Source of the DNA: Calonectria ilicicola
Lineage: Eukaryota; Ascomycota; Sordariomycetes; Hypocreales; Nectriaceae
Length of the DNA stretch: 64,000 nucleotides
Direction of reading: 5' to 3'
Assembly (NCBI GenBank): GCA_020809705.1
Contig: CP085830.1
Coordinates: forward strand, 1,240,001-1,304,000
Under the pieces are notes generated by a model that did no database searches, was not told where the DNA came from, and saw only the letters and a program-made list of their open reading frames with translations. The stretch's first letter is position 1, and each line of letters begins with the position of its first letter. Position numbers and translations under genes: made by a program. Positions 24,913 through 36,998 of this stretch are shown piece by piece.

Positions 24913-25874
24913 TTAGACCTTGATTGCTGCAATCGCAGCCTCGATTGCTTCATCCAACTCAGTCTTACCATGCACAATTTCATCATCAGATGGCTTCTCT
25001 GTCATCGCGCCGCCAGGGAGCATTGAGAGCGACATCTCAACCCAGCCATCAATCACGATAGGAGGTAAGAAGGCACTGAAAAATGGGCGCAGCTGGTCCT
25101 TGCCCACAGGCTTGATCTCGACTTGCTTTCCCAATGCCTTTGAGAATGCCTGTTGCACATCTGCCGAGGTGTAATCTTTTGGGCCATGAAGTCCGAGAAT
25201 TTGGGGCTTCGAAGTAGGCGCTGTGGTCTTGGTAAGCTCAGCTGCTAGCTGATGTCCAATATCTTTGACTGCGACCATGGGAACCTTCCAGTCCAATGGT
25301 AGAATGGTGGAGAAAAAGTATGGTTGCTCTTCCTTCAGTGTGCTGAGATCAGCTGTCCAATTTTCCATAAAATAGCCGCAGCGAACGAATACAATTTCCG
25401 GCACATTGCTTTGGGCGAATACGGTCTCGGCGATGTGATTCGTCTTGATTTCACCCTGGATGCAAATTAGAGCGGTGCATGTGATGGAGAGATGCTGGCA
25501 GTTCATACAATACCTTCAGAGAGATGTGCACCAATACTGGTAAGTAGCACAATCCGCTTTACAGTGCCGGCTTTTTCAATGGCGTCATGGACATTTTTCG
25601 AGACCAATTCAGCATGCGCAATGACGTCTCGACCATCATATATAGGTGGGGTGATGATCAAAACCGCATCACTCCCGGAAAAGTCGAGGGATGAAGCGTC
25701 AGTGACGTCTGCCTGCGTTGCAGTAAAGCTTTTGTGCGCTGCAAACTCGGCGGGGACCTTTGCTAGGTTTCTGTATAGTGCGTTAATCTCAATGGATTCA
25801 CTTTTGAGAGCGAGGAGAGCTTTAATGGCAGCTCGGCCCGTCTTAGGGCTCGCAGGAGCGATAGTTATCTTCAT
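24913..25874 (-). CDS. NmrA-like NAD(P)-binding protein
   Basis: Exons 25509-25874 and 24913-25455 encode 302 aa. It begins MKITIAPASPKTGRAAIKAL, a Rossmann-type beta-alpha-beta start with a degenerate glycine motif, followed by DAVLIITPP and VLLTSIGAHLSEGI, then GEIKTNHIAE across the splice. These are the landmarks of NmrA/atypical short-chain dehydrogenase proteins. The Tyr-x3-Lys catalytic pair of classical dehydrogenases is not evident, so it may be a redox sensor or isoflavone-reductase-like enzyme. The donor at 25508 (GTATGA) was chosen because it restores the conserved EGIGEIKTNH block. A nearer GTATTG donor shifts the frame. Confidence 0.88.
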
Positions 25875-27579
25875 TTTGATGCCTGAGAGGATGAGATGGG
25901 ATGGGATGAGATGAACAAACTCAATTAATTTTACACAGACGTTTGTCCGGGTATTTATCAACAATGTTGCCACGGAGGGTCGTACCAAATATATCATATG
26001 TTACGGATTTAGTCATTTCAATTTGAAGCACCCAATCACAGCTTGCAGCTGTACGCCGACGAAACATGTGCATAGTTCTGCCCAATAAATTCGGAATAAG
26101 CTCTCAAGAGCCAAGCGTGGATCGGATAATCACCCAAAAGTAGTGGCAAGGTGATTGGCGCTGCCGACGATCAAGACGTCATGAGGCTTTTAGTTTCGGG
26201 ACCTTCGGGTCTATATTTCAATGGGGCCATCCAGGTTTCCAAGTCGTTGGTATACTGAACCAAATCATTCTTCAACATGAAGCGCTAAGACATGACATCT
26301 CATGAAAGTTTTGACATTGCTGCCCGTGCACAATCGTTGTCTCACAAGACAATTGGCACAACTGCTTCACGAGATGGCTTGCTAATATGAAGGAACTCCT
26401 TCAGTTGTTTCAATTTATTTTAAACTTTTTCCCATGACCCATAAAATCCGTCAGGCCCTATTCATCGACGAACTCCATGAATTCACTCCTCTTCTACATC
26501 GCTAAGGTATCAGGTGATGTGAGCTGGAGCCCAAATTACGGTGTATTGGATATTATTGGTCCCTTCAAGGTGTTCCATGCATCCATTTATCCACCAGGGA
26601 GGAGTGAATTGACTGGGCTGATCCGACAAAGTTCAACCCGACTGATGAATCCCAGTCAGTGGGCCGAGAGGGCGAGAACGAAGCGATTCGCCCAAAAAGG
26701 AAACAAAAGAGAGAAATGTGAAGGGCCAAGCTTGATGAAAAGTTCCATTGGCACAAATGGCCACTTTCGGGCGGCCTGGCCCTCTAACAACTAACCTCAT
26801 TGGGGGTGCATTGCCATATTAGGTTCAATCTCTATTTTGAGGTGAATTTTCGCCGAAATCGAACTCTATGAACACCCTGCAGTCTTGGCGACGCGACTTA
26901 ATCGAGAGGTCTAAGAATACTAGCAGCTCTAGTAAGAGGAAAATGGGGGTTTGGTTACTGTTTCATGTTCATCCATTATTAAAAATAATTCGACACTCTT
27001 CGCGGCAGGACTGTTGCCTAAGATGCTAATCGAAGCGATTTGATCCTTGTGTTTCTTGGTCAAGAGAATCCCGATTGTGCCATCCTTGCTTGCTTGAGCG
27101 ATGTGACGCGTTGACTTGAGAACCCCTTCAGCCAGTCACTGCAATAAATTGGATCCCCATGAATCGGCATGCAATTCCCGTCAACTGTACTCAGAATCTG
27201 GGAATGAATTCGGGCATGCCCTAGGCAACGATCTTAAAGTAAGCGCCCGGAGTCCCATTGGAGCTCACATGACCTGCATACTAACTCAAGCAGTTGACCC
27301 GATGTGTTTGATACCGAGCGTGGGTAATCATCAGGTTAAGCAGACGGCTTACGTTGGTCTTACTGGGCTCCGCTTGGCGACTGCAGGATTGTTTTAATTG
27401 GTAGACTTCACATCCCAACCACCCTGGAGGCTGCAACTGCGCCAATTATCTGGTGGGGATTGCTCACCACGTGCTCTTTAGCCTCAGCTTACTCAAGTAA
27501 GAACAGAGCCCGCGACCAGCGCGAAACGAAAAAAAAAAGCAGAGAAGTCAACTGGAGCTCAGCCTACAACTATCCTATC
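25875..27579. other. 1.7-kb gene-poor region
   Basis: No supported gene. Short open frames at 26477-26794 and 27116-27397 look like chance. The 3' part should hold the promoter of the membrane-protein gene. Confidence 0.55.
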
Positions 27580-28743
27580 ATGACTGATCAAGCTTTAGGT
27601 GTGTCCCAGATTCAAAGGATTTCATGGATTCATCACTGACCAGCCCCCGAAGAGGTAGATCCTGTTACCTGGCAGGTAGCCTGGTGGGCCCTTGTGCCTC
27701 TGGCTATGAGTGCCATGACCCAGCCTTGCGGTGCTATTCTCGACAGGCATTCGCGTAATCATCGTTTCTACGCGCGGGCATCGCCCATAATTTGTGTTGG
27801 AGACATCTTTTATTTCATCCTTATTCTCCTGGTTGGCTTTATTGCGGAACCCTCCCGAGCCAAAGCCAATGCGAGATATGAACTGTATCGTCGGTTCAAG
27901 CACGAACAGATTTCTCGAGGCAGCACAAGCATTGATGGCTCAACAGTAATGCGCTTGTTTCTCCTTGCTCTAGGGGGTATACCATGCCAGACCGTCAAAA
28001 TATTCAGTATGAAGGGTATTCCGTGGACAAAAGCCTGGGCCTTGATGTACTTCATTTCTATCATCTTTGGGGAAGTTTTGATCTTTGTTGCCAAGCGAGT
28101 TGACTCTTGGAATATTCCGTCCTCAACACCAAAGTGGCGCCAAGAATTAAGCAATTTCAGATTTCCTGGACTACTAAACGCGATCTCCTCTATACCCATT
28201 ATCGTCCAGATTTCGGCTATCATGTGGATCTGGGCGAAGTTTGCTTCTCCTTGGATCAAAATTGGCGTTGAGAATGGCCCAGCCTTTTTCTTCAATCCTA
28301 TTACATATATTTTAGGAACATGTTTGGCCATGGCCTTTTCTTGGTTGAAGATAATTAGAGATAAAAAACTCTTCGAGAGTTTTTACGACGGCGATAACTT
28401 CGACTACACCACTCAAGCACACACAGAAGTCAAGATCGTTGCTTGGACCACTTGTGCTGTGTTCTTGGCTTGTACGTTGGCATCATACTTAACACTATCC
28501 GCGACAGGTCCTCTTTCAGTTTTAGATTTGTTCATGGTTTTGGGTTCATTGAATTCACTGGATGGATTAATTATATCCCTCAGATTCCGCTTCGTGTCGC
28601 GTACTTTCAGAGTTGATGATGAATTGGGAATGCAGGCTGTTTTTTCGTTTTTCTGGGTTTTTTGTTTGAGCCTCGCTTACTATGGCACAATGTTCGACTC
28701 TGCCAACACTGAAAATCCCAATTGGACAGGCGTGTTTGGTTAG
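27580..28743 (+). CDS. Multi-pass integral membrane protein of unknown function
   Basis: A 19-base first exon (27580-27598, MTDQAL plus one base) joins over a 45-nt intron to a long exon 27644-28743, giving 372 aa. The join reads ALAPEEVDPVTWQVAWWALV, in frame through several hydrophobic segments (about eight or nine by eye) such as GDIFYFILILLVGFIAEP and WTTCAVFLACTLASYLTL. No transporter, receptor or enzyme motif is recognised. The Trp-rich start and a GGIPCQTVKIFSMKGIPWTK loop resemble lineage-restricted fungal membrane proteins. If the intron is not used, translation could start at an internal ATG in the second exon. Function unknown. Confidence 0.75.
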
Positions 28744-29839
28744 ATATTCTCTAAATGTAGGTTGCGTGCATAACCCTATACTTTGGCCTCAGTTTCGTTC
28801 GAGATTAATCCTTTTTCAAAATAAAGCATCATCAAATACATGGAGACGCGATGTGGCAAAAAATATAGAAATAAATGACTGGAATGTGACGTGATCTTTC
28901 TATTCTCCGCTCCGGATCAGTAGAAGTTGAAACTCCTCACGTGGTCCGAGGCATGGAGTTTAATGTCGCTGTCATTCTGAGCTTGTGGTTAAGCGTCCAG
29001 ATTCTGCGTTTACAAACCACTAAATTACGTATGCATGATTATTAATGAATCATATCATTACTTACCTAGATGGAATATGAATCGTCTACCTTCCAATTAA
29101 TGTCCTTTTATTGACCTTTATTCACTACTTTGTCTGTGGCACTTCCTGTTGGTACCGTAAAATGTGTAGCTCTCTGCCTGAACATGAAGTCCTCCTAACT
29201 AGAACTTAGGCTTCACCTCATCCTAGAGGATTATCCTATGAAATATAGGGAATGGATTGTATAGGGTGCTTATTCGGTGAATTTGGAGACCTTTTCCCGA
29301 TCAGCCCGCAGTGACACAGTGCACCTAAACGATGGTCTCTCCCCACTGGGGCGATTTCGCAAGGAAATCTTGGATAACGACTAAGTCCACAAGGCGCATA
29401 AGATGAATAACAATGATGTAGAAATTTTCATGTACATTAACTCACAATGGGTGTGTCAACTAATCGAACAGATAACTTGGATTTAGGTTTTCTACTTCTT
29501 ACTAATTGTCCCTGCTCTGAATCGCTCTAATTGGTCTTCTTGCTGTTTAGAGTCAAATAAATTGTTATTTTCTCATGAGAACTTTCGAAGTGATATTCTA
29601 TTCCTTTGATTGTAAATTGGTGCGGTATGGAATCTGAAAGTGACGCATGAAAACTGGCGTATATATATATATAACACGTGCCTAAGCAATTTCTGGATAT
29701 ATGGTTTCTGCTTAAAAAAATAAGGAGCATGTTCTGCCATGCTCATTATACGTGGGGGCTACTGAAATAAGTAAGCCTTCAGTCCTTTTTTTATATCGTA
29801 TATGCCGTGTCCTATGAAAGAACAAATAAAAAGAAACCA
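28744..29839. other. Intergenic region upstream of tRNA-Arg
   Basis: AT-rich with a short (AT)n run at about 29660-29673. No gene supported. Confidence 0.6.
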
Positions 29840-29951
29840 AACCCCCGGCGGGACTCGAACCCGCAGTCTTGAGATCAGTCTTCAGATTGGCATTGCCAAC
29901 GCTGCTGATTGCGGTAGAAGTCTCACGCCTTAACCATTAGGCCACGGGGGC
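29840..29951 (-). tRNA. tRNA-Arg (anticodon TCT) with intron
   Basis: Cloverleaf can be drawn on the minus strand: acceptor 5' strand GCCCCCG pairing with CGGGGGT, D stem GCC/GGC, anticodon stem TGAGA/TCTCA, loop CTTCTAA with anticodon TCT, and T arm GCGGG-TTCGAGT-CCCGC. About 39 nt between the base after the anticodon and the 3' half form an intron at the canonical position 37/38. The first acceptor pair is G-U. The B box GGTTCGAGTCC is intact. Confidence 0.92.
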
Positions 29952-30515
29952 TGTTGTGATGCATGCCGTCAATAGTAGCAGTAAATTTAGCGTGGAGTGC
30001 GTCATGGTCATGTCAACATGGGGCAACATGGGATTTAAATACACATCCAGCCACGCATCATCACAGCGCATGTACTAGCCAAACTAAGCGAGATACTTAG
30101 TTTTGTTAGAGTTCATAGTAGAGTCACATTCTGATAGTCGGTATCAATTTCGAACTCATACCGGAATCATAGGTTGGCCTGCACATCTGTGGCTAAAAGT
30201 ATCGGCCATGGATATTAATTACAATTCCATCACCTTTCCAAGGCTAACAAATACTCTATAACCCAATAGATATGACTAAGATTTATCGAGAGGAGGAGGT
30301 ATGGGTGACATTATAAAATGGCTGGGAGGTACATGCCCCAAGTGTAAACACATGGTAGCTGGGGGCCGGACTCCCGTAAAGAAAATGGATGATCATGTGG
30401 CACTAAAGTTGAATCGAGAAAGGGCATTTATTAGGTCATTCGTCGTCTTGGACATTATTGACCTGGAATATTAGTAACGTCTAAATCAAATTTTGCCGAG
30501 AATCCACACAATACA
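29952..30515. other. Intergenic region
   Basis: Between tRNA-Arg and the 3' end of the DUF3433 gene. Nothing recognised. Confidence 0.6.
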
Positions 30516-32986
30516 TCATCTACCGTGTGTTGGAATGGCATGATCGGCTTCAACAGTCATTCTTGTTTCTCCATTCCTGTTCACCATCTCTCCATACCAG
30601 TATCTCCCATTCATTTCTCCTAGTCTCGCTTTTCTTTTCTTGTTGCTAAGCATTGCCACGCCCGTGAACTGGTCGGCAGTGCTGCTGTCGCTCACATAAT
30701 ACATGGCACCGGCGATAGAGCGTGGATCAACAGGCATGTTGGGCCATCGGATGAAGAAGCTTCCAAACAGAGTCAAAAGCATCAAGACCAATATCCCCAT
30801 AGTGAGACGCGCACATATGACGTGTGTTCGGTAACTCTGAGTGAGGGTAAACGGAATATTGACGAGGAGGAGAGGCATGAAGTTGGAGAGCATTGTCATA
30901 AATGCCACGAGAGCCAGGTATGGTTGACCGTGTTTGATAGATGAGTAAAGTCCCGAGTATCCGTTTGTGGGTCGCGTAAGAAGTATGGATTCGGAGGCGA
31001 GTTGGGATCTGTCGGATAACTTTTGATACGGGGCAATTGTCGCCACACCTACGCAATATTAATAACTGGGCTACTCTAGGGGCAAAGGATGATCTTACTG
31101 ATGAATAGGGCGGTCCAGCCAAAAGATAAAATGACTCCAAGACTGGAGAAGAGGAAGCGAACACCAAAAGTTTGACTATTGATGAACGATTTAAAGTCGG
31201 ACTGTCGCTTCAGGGTGATATGATAGTAGAGGATGAGCACGAGTAGACCAAGCAAGAAAGCAGCGAACGCAGTCCGCCAGAAAATTCCCAAAGCAATGAA
31301 TGGGTTTCCTTTACGGAGTCTCTTGGGTGGTGCAGTTCCATCTTTTGTGGCTGCTCCGGGCTGGTCTCGACTAGCGTCTTGGTCAAGCAAGATGCCATAT
31401 TCAGTCTGTGAGTTTGCGGTGCGAAAGTACCCAAGCTTGTATCTATTATCCTTCATCTCTTTAAAGATCTTGTTTTCTGTGACTTGTGTTGGACGGATCT
31501 CCCGATTTGTGGCTAGTGATGCAATACCTGCAATGCTCCACGGATTTGCATAAAGACCCGTGTCAAAATTCCGAAGATAGTAGAGGAGCGTACAGAGGAG
31601 GACAATGGTAAATGCCAAGAGGGCGAGAAGAGCGTGTGTGGGTAATGGCGAAAAGCCCAAGGCAGCAGCACAGCCAGCCGCAGAGGTGATTTTACATGTA
31701 CCATGTATCTTGACGCCAATTGCCTCTGTTGCAAGAGGTGTCATCAATGAAGAACAGAGGACAAGTAACATCGTGATGAAAGTGACCGGGTGGCCATCAG
31801 CTAGGGTGGTAAAAGGCTTGAGAATTCCCGCCCATCCACTGTAGTGAAGAATCATTGAGCTTGATCCAGAAGCACCTTCGGGCTTGTTCAAAGCATAGAA
31901 AGGTTGAAACAATTGGGCATTGAGATCAATGATTCGAAGTGGAATCGCTATGAGCACTGCCACCAAGGCAGGAACAAATTTACCCACAGTGTACTCGGCC
32001 TCGGTGATCTTGTAGACTTCCACGATCTCTGATCCAGCCGTTGCTGTAGCGCCTTGTGTTGACTCGACTGTCATCGTGGTGGCTTCAATCGTTGTCTGCA
32101 CTGTCGTCAAACCACCAGCCCAGGTGGATGTCACCCATTGGCCGAGGCTATCCGTTGTAACAAACGTGGTTGGTTCAAGCGTTTCGACTTTCTGCATCGT
32201 CGTCGCAGCCCGGGTGCTGACAACGTCCACGACCTTCTTCGTTGGCTGGATGATATTAGATGGTAGTTCGTTCGGATTCGTTACCACCGAGGTGCGCGTA
32301 ACCTTAACCTCTCCATAGGTGATATAAACCTGGGGCTCTTGTGTTGTTGTGTAAGTAACATTGGAAGTCTTATACAGAGTGGTGCCGACAAGAAAGCTGC
32401 TACCCTCTGCAGCGCCAGTCGGCGGGGGAACCTCTTCAGTGATTGTAGACGTGACTACGTCGCCATCTTCTTGTGTGATGGTTGATTCGTAGACGGTCTC
32501 TGAGGGCGGCAACTCTTCACCTCCGCTAACTGTACTCCAGTAAGAGGTTACAATTGCTACCTCTGTTTCTGTTGTGACGACAGCTGTGGTTCCCGGCACG
32601 GTAACAGTAAAAGAGCCAGCTTCGGAAATTTCACTGACGAAAGTGACTGTCGTGCGGAATGAGTCTTCCTCGCTAGTAATATCTTGTCGCGGGCTAAGCT
32701 CTCGCCGTGGGTATTCATCTGGTGTCGATCTTTTGTATTCAATAACAGCAGAGTTATCTGAGTTTGGCCAGGATTGCCTTGCCCACACGACGACGCCCAT
32801 GGCCGCCATGATGAATAGGATCTGTGCCACGACGAAATACCATCTTAATGGTGTGGGTCTGTAGTTCGGACTTTTGTGAGAACTTCGCGGTGGATTGTGG
32901 TGTTGAGGGTCATGGGTTGGATATGGGGCATAGGAGGCATTGTGTTCATAGACTCTGCTGTCCGGTTCAGTCTTTGAGGACATCAT
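30516..32986 (-). CDS. DUF3433-family membrane protein with Ser/Thr-rich extracellular region
   Basis: Exons 31099-32986 and 30516-31048 encode 806 aa. A cytosolic Pro/His-rich tail is followed by a transmembrane helix (RWYFVVAQILFIMAAMGVVV) and a long Thr/Val/Ser-rich region of beta-like repeats (TVTFVSEISEAGSFTVTVPG, TTVQTTIEATTMTV). Several further helices lie in the C-terminal half, where the DUF3433 pattern is seen (FVPALVAVLIAIPLRIIDLN and GNPFIALGIFWRTAFAAFL). Family members are fungal plasma-membrane or cell-wall-associated proteins of unknown role. The upstream open frame before 32986 lacks an ATG, so this start was chosen. The splice A|GT keeps the frame across LFISVATIAPYQ. Confidence 0.85.
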
Positions 32987-35296
32987 GTTTGTGCGGCGTC
33001 CTTGCTGTTTGGTCACATTCAGATGAGCGAAAAGAGCTACAGAGCGAGAGGGGATAGGATCTCGGTGCAAAAGCCGGATTTATTAACTCGCTAGCAAAGA
33101 GAAATGCCAAGATCTCACTAAACAAATGCTCGTTCCAAGTCAAGACGAGCTGAGCTTGGCAGTGTGGTGTGAATACAGTTTGGTGTCGCGCTAAGATATT
33201 TTTTTTATGTGTACTCTATAATATGGGGATTCCCAAGCCCAGTGAGTGGCGTTTCGGCGACCTCTTGAGACCAACTTCACAGGTACTTGCATAAGAATGT
33301 GTCAATGCAGAAAAGACAGTGTTCAAAAGAGTGTATGCCAAGACCTGTGGCTGGGGTCTGGACCGACTAGATTCACAGCTAAATTTGAGGCTGGATATGG
33401 GCGCTGCTAGTGGCCGGCTGAGCCATTCGTTAGACAACCATTGAAGTCTAGGGCTGAACTAAATCCCGGCTGAGCTTTTAGTGGCGCACCTTACTACATG
33501 AGGCCTCCCTGTTTTGCGCAGTGTACTGGCGCATGACCGGGTCACGTTTTGGCGAGTGTAAGACACGGCGCTTTGATGGTGCGCTGCGCCTCTCAAGGGT
33601 CCCCGCCAAATGCTCCCAACCCAAATACTTGGGTGTCAGCACTCTGTTGTTGTGCAAGATGCCTTGAGCAGCAAAGAGTAAAAACCCTACCAACCCATAT
33701 TCATAACCTAACTGTTCTCGGCGCATATACAGGCTGTATGCGGCGATCGACATTTTCTGTTCTCGATGCGGGGGCTTTCGTTGATCGGAAGAGCAGCTTT
33801 GAGCCAGCTGCAAATATTTCACATCCGGACATTGCCCATGTTCTATCTATGAGGGTCACTCTATTCACAGCTGCTTCTTATTTGTAATCGTTCAGATTGG
33901 CAAAGAATAAATTGATCACCTATCATGATTTCCTTCTAACCACGAAAGGCAATTCCTCGATTATATCTTATATTTTAACGTTGGCTAGGGTTCAACCGGC
34001 GCGTTAGTGGATTTCACAACAGAACAGTCTACTCAAGGCCAATGTAATAAAGTCTCTCTCAGCATGCCATATGTAGATGTTTTTTTTTTTTTCGAATTGT
34101 AGAATAGCATTGCTCAAATTATGAGACTGGAACACCAAGTTGGAGGCGAGGTCACTCAATCGATTTCACCCTCGGTAGCAGTGTTGAAGATTGGCAAGTT
34201 TATTATATCTGGCATTTTCACACTGATCAGGGAGATCCCGCTACTCTAGCAGAGCATTATTTTGAGGGTGCACTGCTGAGAAGTCTACAATATTAGGAGG
34301 TTCCGGATATGCTTCCGTCTCATCGTCGCTCTTGTGAAGAAACGCCGGTCGCTGTCACAAAAGTCTCGTTCTAACTTGCGTCGCATTGCCGACAATGCAC
34401 TACTGCCGGCATTGACACCCCAGCCACTTGATTCAAGTGTCACCAGGGAGGCCCGGTTCATAGAGCGTAAAATCTTGAAATGGTCATTTCAGTAATCTCA
34501 GCTGTGATACAAGCCTCGATTTAAGCGGACCTAAAAAATTAAAGACTGAGACAATTTTTCCTGTCACATGGATTATTCTTTAGGGATAAGCATTTGAACA
34601 ACTAAGATTTACATCTACTGGAGACACGCTGTTGGTCAAGAAATTGTACCACAGGTTGTCTCAGTGGGAGGATGTGGCGTGTTTGGGCCTAACCCCGCCT
34701 AATTTGACGGGGCTGACGGTGGCTTTTTTGGGAGAAAGTAGTCAGGGGCAGTTGGGTATAGCACCTTTCATTAAGGTGGTGAAATCGCATTCCGAAGCGT
34801 ACTCTTGCAGCTAACTGATCGATTAATCATCTTGGATCCAGGCCACTAGGAAGCGGATCTAGATAGTTCGAAGGTTTGAGAAGTCTTGGTGCAGACTGGA
34901 GAGGTGAGTCGAGCGAGGATATCCAAATGCGCCAGTTTGCGACGAAATTCTCGTTTAATTAAGCACCATGAACTTTTCTCGGCCACCTCACTCTATCGAA
35001 CCAGACTAGTTCGGAGATCCTTGGGTAGTTGCATTTTAGGCATGTCACTTCGGAAAAAGAGCCACAACGAGTCGAACCCAAGGGTGGAGAATTACGACTT
35101 GTGGTCCCTGTCAGCCACAAGCGCTCAATAGCTTGTGTCTTAGACTAATAACCAGCACGGCGAGTGGCATGTTGAAAATGACCATTTGCCAGATGAGAAA
35201 CTATTTGAGTCGCCGATGTCCCAGAATCTGATCCAGGGGCTTTGATGCGTCATTTTCCCCCCAATTGCTGGCGAACGACCCGGCCAGGAAACCGGG
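32987..35296. other. 2.3-kb gene-poor region
   Basis: No gene could be supported. A T tract lies at about 34079-34092. The minus-strand frame at 33478-33822 and others here show no domain or signal. Probably promoter of the DUF3433 gene at the left and of the secreted-protein gene at the right. Confidence 0.55.
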
Positions 35297-36365
35297 ATGA
35301 CGGTGCCCCAAAAGTGGACTGCTCTAGCAGTTACAGCCCTGGCTATTCTGGGTACAGAAGCGGAGATGTGCCGCCCCAAGACCGCCACGACCATCATCTC
35401 ACCCACAAACGCACAGCAAAGTGCAACAACAGATGTCAGCAGCAACGTATCTAGCACAGTTAGCCTCTCTAATTCTAATTCTAATTTTGATTCATCGACA
35501 TCCCTTTCCATTCCGACGACGAGCTCTCTAATTGATGCTTCGTCGTCGACAACCTCCACATCATTTTCAACAGAATCCTCTGATACATCATCAACTGTGC
35601 CATCCGATACACCATCAAATACATCATTCGATCTAGCCTCAACTACATTTGAGGCTACCCCCACTGAACCATCGACAGTATCTGACATTATCCCAACGGA
35701 ATCATCGACCACATCTGAGGTCATCCCAACTGAACCATCGACGACATCCCCGACCAGCTCAGCCCTGGCATCTAGCCCTACACCTGAAAATTATATAGTC
35801 AGCAGCGGATTTGAATCCGGAAGTCTTGACCCTTGGTCCTCAGTTAATCCAGGTGGAACATCTGGATTCGATCAAATTCAGACTTCTTCTAGCACCTGCT
35901 CCGGACATGCGGACAGTGGGCATTACCTGTAAGTTGGGCGTTTCCAATCCCCCTGAACGCAAAAACAAATGCTCATCCCAAATAAATCACAGAATTTGGT
36001 CAGGAGTGAGTGGATCAAGTTCTACTCTTTCGCAAAACTTGAACTTGAAGGCTGGGCATACTTACTATCTCAACTTCTGGTACGCCCTGGGTACTGCGCA
36101 AAGCTTTGGGCAAAGCGGTCAACATCGCTGCGGAATTAGTATGAGTGCACAGGGAGGCAGTAGTACAACCTATTTCGGAGCCTCGAATGCCTGTCAATGG
36201 ACAGCTGGCAACCAGGCGACATTTGTTCCGTACTATGATGCATCTACATTGTATATTAACTCCTATTGTTCTACCACTGACTCTGTAGATATTTTGCTTG
36301 ACGACGTTACAATAGTTGATAGTGGTTTGCCTCCAGTTGCAGTCACCCCTCCTGATGATGATTAG
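35297..36365 (+). CDS. Secreted Ser/Thr-rich protein with a C-terminal jelly-roll-like (CBM-like) domain
   Basis: Exons 35297-35928 and 35993-36365 give 334 aa. Residues 1-22 form a signal peptide (MTVPQKWTALAVTALAILGT). A Ser/Thr/Pro-rich stalk of about 130 residues with repeated PTEPSTTS / IPTESSTTSEV units follows and is likely heavily O-glycosylated. The C-terminal 170 residues (NYIVSSGFESGSLDPWS ... SVDILLDDVTIVD) have the N-..GFE.G..PW and LDDV landmarks of carbohydrate-binding-like beta sandwiches. The architecture suggests an extracellular or wall-bound carbohydrate-binding protein without a catalytic module. It lacks an obvious GPI signal. The splice CT|A restores the HYLIWSGVSG junction. 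Confidence 0.82.
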
Positions 36366-36998
36366 GGGGGCATTCACTAACACCATTCTCCGTTGTCATT
36401 GGTCTAGTGATTGATATTTGGTGCAAATATGATATAAATAGGGGTTACTTAGCTGCTAATATTTAAATACATTGATCATGCCTCTGTGCAGTTTCCGTCA
36501 TTAGAATGATGGTCTGCACGTGAGGTATTAGACGGCTTCGTGGGCCCTCGCTGAAAGAATGCTTCTCGTTCATCGGCACACTGCAGAGCGTCAGAGTAAA
36601 AGTTTTAACCAAGCCGACCATGAAATATCTTGCCAATACCGTCGTCTAATTTGCCCAAACGATTGACATTTCCATCAATCTATTGATTTGGGTAATAAAT
36701 CTTGCAAAAATATTGAACCAACCACAAACAAGATGAACTGGACCAAGTAACAAATCTGAATATGTCATAAAGTAACATTGCCTTGAACACGTGAGATAGT
36801 ATTGTTGATCACGTTATCACCTGCTGCAATGGCATCATGCAACATGTAATTGTAAACACATACATCATCTGAATCAGCGCTGAATTCTCTTATTTCTATG
36901 AATTATAATTATTTCTCGTCTCCTCCTATCTAATAAGCTCTTAACAAACTGATACAAGAAATGTATATGGTCATTGTCAGTGTTTAAAACTACGAGAT
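36366..36998. other. Convergent intergenic region
   Basis: AT-rich spacer, 3' regions of the secreted protein and permease genes. Nothing recognised. Confidence 0.6.

Noticed and set aside
35140..35724. Long minus-strand open frame rich in Asp, Val and Ser
   Set aside because: It is the reverse complement of the Ser/Thr-rich stalk of the secreted protein. The biased codons create a mirror frame with no start context or domain.
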